A stretch of DNA of 34,115 bases from a bacterium (GTDB lineage Bacteria > Spirochaetota > UBA4802 > UBA5550), in the NCBI GenBank assembly GCA_024224995.1, contig JAAENB010000874.1:1-34115 (forward strand), in the 5' to 3' direction. The translations under genes were made by a program, and so were the position numbers. The notes under the pieces are model-generated. The model worked only from the letters and a program-made list of their open reading frames with translations, made no database searches and was not told the origin of the DNA. Shown piece by piece: positions 1 through 6,314 of this stretch; the first letter of the stretch is position 1; each line of letters opens with the position of its first letter.

Positions 1-84
1 ACTATCCCTTGAGATCGAAACAACTTCCCAAGGGGGCTCAATACCTAATATACCGTTATAAAATTCTTCTAATGATTCTTTCAT
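1..84 (-). CDS. Transposase N-terminus, ISL3-like, partial at window edge
   Basis: Only the first 28 codons are present. The start is ATG at 84. The peptide contains the segment FYNGILGIEPPWEVVSI, which resembles the N-terminal 'LLGL..PWEV..V' segment of ISL3-family (DDE) transposases, just before their zinc-binding region. Catalytic residues are outside the window, so activity cannot be judged. No strong Shine-Dalgarno sequence is visible, which is common for transposases. It lies 62 bp from the stop codon of the next gene, which is read in the same direction. The identification rests on a short segment and is moderate. Confidence 0.5.
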   Translation of the reverse strand, partial: MKESLEEFYNGILGIEPPWEVVSISRDS

Positions 85-138
85 ATTGTTATTTTAATAT
101 TATACCTAAATTTTTTCCACTATAATTCCTGAAGAGCC
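1..138 (-). mobile_element. End of an ISL3-like insertion sequence (left part outside window)
   Basis: The window opens inside an insertion sequence. A transposase-like reading frame starts at 84 and runs leftwards off the edge. About 50 bp upstream of its start codon lies the sequence GGCTCTTC (minus strand, 131-138), which I recognise from memory as the kind of terminal sequence found on ISL3-family elements. The outer boundary is therefore placed at 138. The next eight bases, 139-146, would be one copy of the 8-bp target duplication usual for this family. The other end lies outside the window, so neither the inverted repeat nor the duplication can be confirmed. Confidence 0.55.
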
Positions 139-145
139 ATAAAAA

Positions 146-2020
146 TTAATCGGCAGGCCGGTCATTGAGAACGGCAACTTCAGTGGGGGAGAGTTTCCTG
201 TTATAGATACGAATATCGTCCATTCGGCCGTTTACCCAGAAAAAGTTACACCAGGCACCGGCACCTAATTTAAAGGTACCGCCAGTGGCAGTGCTGATAG
301 GGTTAGCGCCGGCATTAACGGTTTGAACGCAGGTGCCGTTAATATATGCTTTTAGTTTGCCATTGGTTTCCCAGGTAACAGCAAGATGAGTCCAGGTATT
401 CGCGCTGATAGCGCCGCCGCTAACGGTATACTGAACACCGCCAGTGTCCCATAACTCAACATTGAGTTGAGAACCATCAACACCCACCATGTATCCTTTC
501 CACAGGGAACTGCCGTCGAAGTATACTTTGCCCAGAATTTTCTGGTTTGAAGCGGGATTGGCTAAATAGACCCACACGGAAATAGAGAGTTCCGTAGCAG
601 CGTCAAGAGGCGCCGGGTCGGGACTGGATAAATAATCAGAGCTTCCGTTAAAGGAATACGCTTTACTGCCGTTTCCATCCCTGTCCGCGGCAAAAGAGCC
701 GGAACCGGCGGTGAAATTGACAGCATTTCCGCTCTGGTCATTGGTGCTGCCGTTAAAAGGGTAGTAGGCAACAAAGTCATTCATACCGGAAACAGCCAGT
801 GAAGACGCAACAGCCGTATTACCGGCAGAATCATAAACAGGATTGCTTGTGGTGCTGGCGGCAATGGTGTCGGAATTAATATCATTTGTAGTAGTACTTC
901 CGTTAAGAACCTGGGTAATTGAATTATCATCACAGGCGTCACAATCGGTCCCCATGCTTGTAATACCGGAGACATCGGAAAGACTGGCATTTGTATAAAC
1001 AACATTAGCAGTTCCCAGGAGAGAATCACAGGCTCCGCCGTCACTGTCTACGGGTTCGCTAAACGTAACGGCAAGAGAATTAAGGCCGATATCGCTTACG
1101 GCGTCAATAATAACCGGCGGCGCTTTGTCTGTTTCAGTAACATCACCGCTCCCAATATCGGCAGCGGTTTGGGTAGAGCAGGAAGCAATGCCGGTGTTTA
1201 AATAGCAATTTCCGGAGTCGAGATCCTGAAGCGAAGCATCGGTCACTGTTAATTCGGGAGTAGCATCGGTATCAAAGGAAGTGGTTTGCTCGTCAAAGGC
1301 AATCCAGATGACCGTATCATTTTCTCCACCGGAACCGTCAATGGCGTCCCTGGTATCGATCCGGACATTGGAATACCCTGCGATGCTCCATTTGGCAGAG
1401 ACCGTTCCCAGGGAGCTCCCGCCTGTATATCCGTCAAATGTGGAATCATTTACTGTTTCAGAGAGCGTCAGTTTAAGGTGATCAATCCGGCCATTGGCAT
1501 CGGTATCGAAATATTCAGCAGCGCTGATTGCGGGACCTGTAAAATCATCGTCGGTTATGGTAATTGCTGCCGCCTGTTCCCCGTCTTCCGCAGCGTTTGT
1601 AACGGAGGTAATGCTTACTATAACTGTTTCGTTATCTTCAGTTGTTGTATCATCAATAGCAGTAATAACAGTGGAAGCCGTAGTGTTTCCGGCAGGAATT
1701 ACCATGGTAGTCGCGTTAGAACAGGAATAATCGGTATTAAGGACCGCGTCTCCGCTGAGGAGAAGATCAATGGTAATGTCCGATTCCGGGACCTGGGAAA
1801 CAGTGGCGGTAATGGTTTCGGAACCTGAATTTTCACTTATTGATCCGGAGCCGGAAAGAGAAAGAGTAACCATGCTCTGGTTTTTATATCTATCAACTTT
1901 TTGGTTTTCCATCAAATCCCAGGAACCCATTTCTGAGCAGCCGGACAAAAGAAGCGATATCACTAATGATATCAGCATCATGATGATAAGATTAGTGTGG
2001 GGGGCAATTATCTTTTTCAT
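146..2020 (-). CDS. Lipoprotein with Calx-beta and LamG-like domains
   Basis: This is a surface or periplasmic lipoprotein of about 624 residues. The start is set at ATG 2020 because the signal peptide begins there; the open frame continues 42 codons further upstream without looking like a signal peptide. A lipobox LSGC places the lipidated Cys at residue 28. Residues of about 53-160 look like a Calx-beta domain: an acidic repeat ending in ITDDD, with the SEN and DTTTEDNE motifs typical of calcium-binding beta-sandwiches. The middle contains two more beta-rich modules with calcium-like DTDANG and DSDGG loops. The last 200 residues resemble a LamG/concanavalin-A-like domain: YYPFNGS.ND near its start, LSISVWVYL, then WTHLAVTW and a final RMDDIRIYNR. 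Substrate is unknown; adhesion or glycan binding is plausible. No Shine-Dalgarno is present, and the best promoter would make the transcript nearly leaderless. The IS end lies just 8 bp beyond its stop codon. Confidence 0.75.
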   Translation of the reverse strand: MKKIIAPHTNLIIMMLISLVISLLLSGCSEMGSWDLMENQKVDRYKNQSMVTLSLSGSGSISENSGSETITATVSQVPESDITIDLLLSGDAVLNTDYSCSNATTMVIPAGNTTASTVITAIDDTTTEDNETVIVSITSVTNAAEDGEQAAAITITDDDFTGPAISAAEYFDTDANGRIDHLKLTLSETVNDSTFDGYTGGSSLGTVSAKWSIAGYSNVRIDTRDAIDGSGGENDTVIWIAFDEQTTSFDTDATPELTVTDASLQDLDSGNCYLNTGIASCSTQTAADIGSGDVTETDKAPPVIIDAVSDIGLNSLAVTFSEPVDSDGGACDSLLGTANVVYTNASLSDVSGITSMGTDCDACDDNSITQVLNGSTTTNDINSDTIAASTTSNPVYDSAGNTAVASSLAVSGMNDFVAYYPFNGSTNDQSGNAVNFTAGSGSFAADRDGNGSKAYSFNGSSDYLSSPDPAPLDAATELSISVWVYLANPASNQKILGKVYFDGSSLWKGYMVGVDGSQLNVELWDTGGVQYTVSGGAISANTWTHLAVTWETNGKLKAYINGTCVQTVNAGANPISTATGGTFKLGAGAWCNFFWVNGRMDDIRIYNRKLSPTEVAVLNDRPAD

Positions 2021-2029
2021 AGTATTAAT

Positions 2030-2070
2030 AAGATACTTAATATTTGAAATTAAGCAACCCGTCTGGGTTG
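2030..2070 (-). promoter_or_regulatory. Promoter with AACCC-N4-GGGTT palindrome over -35
   Basis: On the minus strand a -35-like TTGCTT (2052-2057) is separated by 16 bp from a -10-like TATCTT (2030-2035). The palindrome AACCC-AGAC-GGGTT (core of 2055-2070) ends with its TT forming the first two bases of the -35 box. The -10 box lies only 9 nt from the ATG at 2020, so transcription would start about at the start codon. The same palindrome and -35 geometry occurs at 3062-3077 and 11493-11506, which supports a real operator. The individual boxes are only moderate matches. Confidence 0.5.
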
Positions 2071-2179
2071 GTTTTGGAGGGATTAATAGAAAAACTTCCT
2101 GACAATTTCGTCTTAAACAGAAAATTTGATATGGATATTTAAACAAGAATATTTAAATAAAAATAAGTGTAGCCGTATG

Positions 2180-2998
2180 TTACAGGTGGAAACCAAAACG
2201 GGCATATACTTCAAAAGTATTAATAGGAACATTATCGAATATCCTGTTATATTCAAAGGCAACAGCAATGAGATAATCTTCAAAAAGGTCATAATTAACA
2301 AAGAGACCGGCAGCCAGTACCGGTCTATTGGCGGAAAAGGTAGTATCCTGGAAGGTGTGGATCCGGTAATAATGTTTGTATCCTATAAACGGAGAAATAT
2401 GGAACAGGGAGCCGTCTATTTCTTTTTTATACGAGGGATAATCGAGTCCCATATAGACTCCGCCTTTCAGCATCCATGAAGTGGTAAAATCGCTTGCTTC
2501 ACCAATAAAATGATAATATGAGAAGGCTGTTCCCAGGTAGATGTAGGTAAATTGTTTTACAAACGCGTGGCATTCATAGAAAATACCGTTTTTAAGGGAA
2601 CCGGAATAGGTACCCGATTCTTCAATTGCTTTGAAGCTGTACCCGGCTTCAATTCCCACGATATGGGTTGTATGAGAGATATCGTCCGGTGAGATTATGG
2701 CCAGTCTTCGCCATTCCGACCATTTAAAGACTTTGTTAAATTTGCTTATGATACCAATTCTATATGAGTATTCTCCATAAGAAAGGGGAAGACGTGCTTC
2801 AGTTACTTTGCTTCTTTTTTTATGGAGAATTTTTCCGGCCTGGTCTTTTAATTCAATATAATAACCAATGGCACCGCTAACAGGAACCCATTTAATAAGA
2901 GCGATCTTTATTTCCGGGTCACTGCTCTGCGCGTTAAGGGTACTGCTAACAAAGAGACCGCCCAGTAGTATTATAAAAAATAGTTTTTGTATTCTCAT
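2180..2998 (-). CDS. Outer-membrane beta-barrel protein with N-terminal Fn3-like segment
   Basis: The protein has 272 residues and a Sec signal peptide ending in SSTLNAQ (cleavage after residue 23). Residues of about 28-100 form a short Fn3-like beta domain (IKWVPVSGAIGYYIELKD, then YSYRIGII), similar in style to the repeats of the FecR protein just upstream. From about residue 110 to the end, alternating hydrophobic and aromatic strands (for example CHAFVKQFTYIYLGTAFSYY) and the terminal FEVYARFGFHL suggest an 8-strand-type outer-membrane barrel. I do not recognise a named family. It lies 152 bp downstream of the FecR/Fn3 gene in the same direction but has its own promoter at 3036-3077. An envelope role linked to the FecR protein is inferred from position and the shared Fn3-like segment. 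Confidence 0.6.
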   Translation of the reverse strand: MRIQKLFFIILLGGLFVSSTLNAQSSDPEIKIALIKWVPVSGAIGYYIELKDQAGKILHKKRSKVTEARLPLSYGEYSYRIGIISKFNKVFKWSEWRRLAIISPDDISHTTHIVGIEAGYSFKAIEESGTYSGSLKNGIFYECHAFVKQFTYIYLGTAFSYYHFIGEASDFTTSWMLKGGVYMGLDYPSYKKEIDGSLFHISPFIGYKHYYRIHTFQDTTFSANRPVLAAGLFVNYDLFEDYLIAVAFEYNRIFDNVPINTFEVYARFGFHL

Positions 2999-3035
2999 GC
3001 CTTATTCGTACTGTATAATTTTTGCCCGGATTAAT

Positions 3036-3077
3036 AATATACTAAACAGAACTTTAAAAAACAACCCACTTGGGCTG
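3036..3077 (-). promoter_or_regulatory. Promoter with AGCCC-N4-GGGTT palindrome; may also terminate upstream mRNA
   Basis: Minus strand: -35-like TTGTTT (3059-3064), a 17-bp spacer, then -10 TATATT (3036-3041), about 38 nt before the ATG at 2998. The palindrome AGCCC-AAGT-GGGTT (within 3062-3077) overlaps the -35 box exactly as in the copies at 2055 and 11493. The hairpin is flanked by A and T runs, so it could also act as a rho-independent terminator for the FecR gene that ends at 3151. Just upstream (3087-3116) a block read on the minus strand as GTTTAAGAC then TTGTCAGGAAG is shared with 2090-2118 before the next gene. Confidence 0.55.
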
Positions 3078-3150
3078 ATTTTTAAAAAAACTTCCTGACA
3101 ATATCTGTCTTAAACGATATTCTCTATATGTCCAGTTTTTTTTTGCGCGT

Positions 3151-5349
3151 TTACTTAATAATTTGTTCTTCCTCAGTTTCTATTTCTACCTCTTCAAATG
3201 AAATGTGAATACTGAAATTATTCCGGAGTTTTTTACTGGTACAGATAATTTTGCCGGAACGGTCTTTATGAATAGCTTGCAGGGTCCAGTAAAAATTTCC
3301 CATATCGAGTTTTGTTAAATCTCGCAGGTCGAAATGGAGCTTGTTGCTGGTAAGAGCAAGGAGCTCATTTGATGCCGGTTCTTCTTTGGTTCCCGTAACC
3401 TGGAATAACTTGAATTCATATTCATTTGTTTTTTTAGATTGTTTCCATCGAAAGGCTAAGGATTTTTTAAGGGTCATATCAATGACTCGTCCCCAGGCCG
3501 GATAAATGGGAGCGGGATTTTTGAGCCTGTTATTTATTGTCAACCTGCTCACCGGGCTTTTGAGGATCTCATTCTCTTTTTCATCAAGGAATGTTACCCG
3601 CCAGTAATAGGTCCCGGGCGTGATATCGGCAATTTTTATTGTAGGAGAGGTGAGTGATTCCGTCGCGAACATCGATTTGAATGATTTATCATTCGCGATC
3701 TCAAGACGATAGGTTCCGTCAATGGTTAATCTTCGCCAGGTGAAGGTTAGTCCGCCGGCATCATAATCATAGAATTCAATAGTACCGTTTTTTGGGGGTG
3801 CCAATAAGGCAATGTTCGTAATAGTTACCAGGCGAAAGGAACGCGTTGCCGAAAAAGGTGTTTGTTTGCCATCACTGGTAAAACCGCGAACTCGCCAGTA
3901 GTACCTGCCGTCGGGAAATGGCTTTTTCATGGTCCAGTGATTTTCAATTGATGAAAATTCGTTGAGTATGGTTTTAAAATTTTTATCTCCGGAAAAATAG
4001 ATCTTTGTTCCGGTACAGTCATCGGAGAGTGTCCAGTTAAAAACCCTTTCCAGGTTTTTTTCCTGCGGAAGGTAGGGCAATGTCGCGGAATTATCGGGGT
4101 ATACTAACCGGGGAGCAGCAAGCTCGGTTTTCCGTTTTACTGAAAACTTGAACGCGGGACTTGTTTGTCCTTTCCAGTTCCTGTTTCCCGGCACGGTTTT
4201 TACCCGCCAGTAATAGATTTTGGTTTCGGCCGGTTTCAGGTGCTGTTTTAATTCATAAGCAATCCGGCGTGACGGCGTATGGAGGGTTTTTATTATTTTG
4301 GTAAATTTTTTATCCTCCGAGATCTCAAGTCTGTATGAAGAGGCATTGGGATTTTTTATCCAGGAAAAATGGACAAATGGGAGCCGGTCTACATACTCCA
4401 GGACTCTCCTGTTGATTGGGTTAAGCAGGTATATGGGCGGGTCCTTGATAACGGAAAACCTGTTGATCTCACGGTTCCCCTTGAGCAGCTTCCCGTTCTT
4501 TTTACCGGTAATGTGCCAGTAATATGATCCGGGAGGCAGCGACGCTTGAGTACCGGTTTTTCTGAGCGTTGTTTTTTTAATGATTTTGGTAAAAAGGATA
4601 TCTTTACTGATTGTCAGGGTATAATTAACAGCACCCGGTTTTTTGGGCATGGAGGGATTCAATTTCCACGAGAAGGCCACGGAGAGATTCTTTTTTGATG
4701 CCAATAAACGGGCATTTGGGACCGGGCTCTTTAATAAAACAGGGGTAATGCTAATGGCTGCGCCTTTTTGCGTGAGTACGGCGTCCTGACCCGCTTTAAC
4801 CGATTGTACCTGCCCCGCGATATCAACAGATGCTTCGCCATTTTGCACCGAAAGGGCAAGATCCTTTCCCGCGCTTTTACTCACTTTGAGTTCACCGTCT
4901 ACCAATACTATTTTCTTGTCGCCATGAGTAATATTTATTACAGTATCGGTACCTGTGTTTTTACCTTTTATGGCCTGGATGGTACCGCTTTCCAGCTTAA
5001 TCCGGACTTCTTCATCTTCAATGTCCATTATAATAAGACTGTCTTCACCAACTTCAATAACAGTACCGTCCTTGAGAATCAGTTTGGCATCGGATACAGT
5101 GCCGGTGTAGATCGTATCTCTATTATGAAGCGGGGCGCTCTTGAAGAGTTCTTCCCATATTACCTGGTTGGTATACTTCCTGCGTACAACATTATTTTTA
5201 AAAACAATTGTACCGATTGTTTTGCCGCCGCCCCCTATTATTTTTCTGTTTACGTCCAGGTACAGCACAATCGACAGGATCAGGATAAGAAGAAGGGTTG
5301 CGGCAACAAAAATGATTTCTCTGGAAGATATGTTCAGTTTCAGCTTCAC
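3151..5349 (-). CDS. Membrane-anchored FecR-domain protein with five Fn3-like repeats
   Basis: The protein has 732 residues. A short cytoplasmic tail is followed by one membrane segment (about 10-30). A FecR domain follows (about 55-205: FKNNVVRR, RDTIYTGTVSDAKLILKDGTVIEVGEDS, then repeated VDGELKV and VSVQNGE-like turns). About five repeats of 95-105 residues follow, each containing a Y-x-L-x-I strand and the motif (T/K)YYWRV; they look like Fn3 domains. The acidic C-terminus (EEVEIETEEEQ) ends the protein. The start codon is GTG at 5349, directly abutting the TAA of the upstream regulator (5350-5352), with AAGGA about 6-9 nt upstream; this implies translational coupling. FecR domains of this kind occur in the spirochaete envelope, often near signalling genes; here the protein is probably the output or periplasmic sensor arm of the adjacent phosphatase system (inference). 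No TonB-type transporter is nearby, so iron regulation is not supported. Confidence 0.75.
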   Translation of the reverse strand: MKLKLNISSREIIFVAATLLLILILSIVLYLDVNRKIIGGGGKTIGTIVFKNNVVRRKYTNQVIWEELFKSAPLHNRDTIYTGTVSDAKLILKDGTVIEVGEDSLIIMDIEDEEVRIKLESGTIQAIKGKNTGTDTVINITHGDKKIVLVDGELKVSKSAGKDLALSVQNGEASVDIAGQVQSVKAGQDAVLTQKGAAISITPVLLKSPVPNARLLASKKNLSVAFSWKLNPSMPKKPGAVNYTLTISKDILFTKIIKKTTLRKTGTQASLPPGSYYWHITGKKNGKLLKGNREINRFSVIKDPPIYLLNPINRRVLEYVDRLPFVHFSWIKNPNASSYRLEISEDKKFTKIIKTLHTPSRRIAYELKQHLKPAETKIYYWRVKTVPGNRNWKGQTSPAFKFSVKRKTELAAPRLVYPDNSATLPYLPQEKNLERVFNWTLSDDCTGTKIYFSGDKNFKTILNEFSSIENHWTMKKPFPDGRYYWRVRGFTSDGKQTPFSATRSFRLVTITNIALLAPPKNGTIEFYDYDAGGLTFTWRRLTIDGTYRLEIANDKSFKSMFATESLTSPTIKIADITPGTYYWRVTFLDEKENEILKSPVSRLTINNRLKNPAPIYPAWGRVIDMTLKKSLAFRWKQSKKTNEYEFKLFQVTGTKEEPASNELLALTSNKLHFDLRDLTKLDMGNFYWTLQAIHKDRSGKIICTSKKLRNNFSIHISFEEVEIETEEEQIIK

Positions 5350-6246
5350 TTAACGTCCTTCAAGAGAAACATATTTCATTTTATGGACTATCACCCTGAA
5401 CGCGTTAAATGAAGCAACCTGCCAGTCAAGTGACTGGTTATAATAAAACACGGTTTTAACGGAATTTTTTTCCAGGCTCGTGGCAAAGGTCACAATTGGC
5501 GGAACTGTTGATGAGTTCATGAATTTGAGTTCACAGAAGTCAACAGTCAGTTCACACCCTTTAAGTGTGGGAATCACTTTTTCAAAATAAGGGGAAAGGG
5601 ACTTCTCCGGGTTCCTGGTGCTGCTTTTCCCGGTCCATTTTAACGTGACCTTTTGTCCTTTTTTTTCAACTTTGATATGCAGTTCATGGTCTACAAGCTC
5701 TTCCGGAGCGCCCGTTCCGGGAGTGCTTGCGGGAGTGCTTGCGGGAGCAGGAGTTGTGCTCCGGGAAACCGTTTTCGGAGTCCTTTTAGGGGTACTCTGG
5801 GGAGTACTTTTTTGTTGAGCTGCTGCCGACGCGCCTTTTATTTTTTTTTCAGCAGTTATTGCCAGTATGGTATCTTTGGATTTGCAGCTGAGAGAAAATT
5901 TATTGTTTGCCGTAATACGATACAGGCCCCCTTTGTTGTACCCCGGAGCTTTTTCCGCTATGGCTTTTACTTTTTGACGTACCGCAGTGATCACCTCTTT
6001 TGAGGAGACATAATTTGTTATACTGATTGATACTTTTTCGTCGTCTATATGAAGTTCATATTTTGCCTGGCCAACGCCGGATTCAAAAAAACCGTGTTCC
6101 GCCGCGTTGTCTACCAGTTCCTGTGATGTCATAATAACCGCATCGATCAACGCGCTCTCTTCTCCTTTGAGCGCGTTAAGGATCATTGGTGATATTTTTA
6201 TCATATTATCGCTTTTGGGTCTTATAATAGTTTTAATAGAAGCCAT
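5350..6246 (-). CDS. Fused anti-sigma-kinase-like and STAS-like regulator
   Basis: The protein has 298 residues with two domains and a linker. Residues 20-135 contain SQELVDNAAEHG (41-52), the N-box of HATPase-type anti-sigma kinases, but no DxGxG lid motif; ITNYV and a GGLYR segment stand in their place. Residues 140-185 form a Ser/Thr/Pro linker (TPKRTPKTVSRSTTPAP). Residues 186-298 look like a STAS-type antagonist: LTVDFCELKFMNSSTVPP, with candidate phosphorylatable serines 245-246. I associate the two halves with small cyanobacterial and spirochaetal regulators (slr1658- and slr1659-like), from memory. With the SpoIIE phosphatase 68 bp upstream this forms a partner-switching module in which kinase and antagonist share one chain. 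The start ATG 6246 has AAGG upstream. Between it and the phosphatase gene sits a copy of a dispersed repeat (6283-6303). Confidence 0.65.
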   Translation of the reverse strand: MASIKTIIRPKSDNMIKISPMILNALKGEESALIDAVIMTSQELVDNAAEHGFFESGVGQAKYELHIDDEKVSISITNYVSSKEVITAVRQKVKAIAEKAPGYNKGGLYRITANNKFSLSCKSKDTILAITAEKKIKGASAAAQQKSTPQSTPKRTPKTVSRSTTPAPASTPASTPGTGAPEELVDHELHIKVEKKGQKVTLKWTGKSSTRNPEKSLSPYFEKVIPTLKGCELTVDFCELKFMNSSTVPPIVTFATSLEKNSVKTVFYYNQSLDWQVASFNAFRVIVHKMKYVSLEGR

Positions 6247-6282
6247 TATCTACCTTCTCATTTCAATATTTTTCCGGCAATT

Positions 6283-6303
6283 GTCGCACCCCACGTTATG
6301 AGA
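6283..6303. repeat. Half copy of dispersed CACGTTATGAGA palindromic repeat
   Basis: This 21-bp block is identical to 16091-16111, where it forms the right half of a full palindrome (16055-16113). It lies inside the transcription unit between the phosphatase and the kinase/STAS gene, so it is probably a fixed remnant of a small palindromic repeat. A related palindrome is at 10848-10887. Confidence 0.6.
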
Positions 6304-6314
6304 GGGGGAACGGG

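Noticed and set aside
1286..1828. 180-codon plus-strand open frame opposite the Calx-beta/LamG lipoprotein
   Set aside because: Fully antisense to a gene with signal peptide and recognisable domains; the frame lacks a ribosome site and is Cys/Gly rich in a way typical of a shadow frame.
4768..5412. 214-codon plus-strand open frame opposite FecR/Fn3 gene
   Set aside because: Antisense shadow; no ribosome site and codon composition unlike neighbouring genes.
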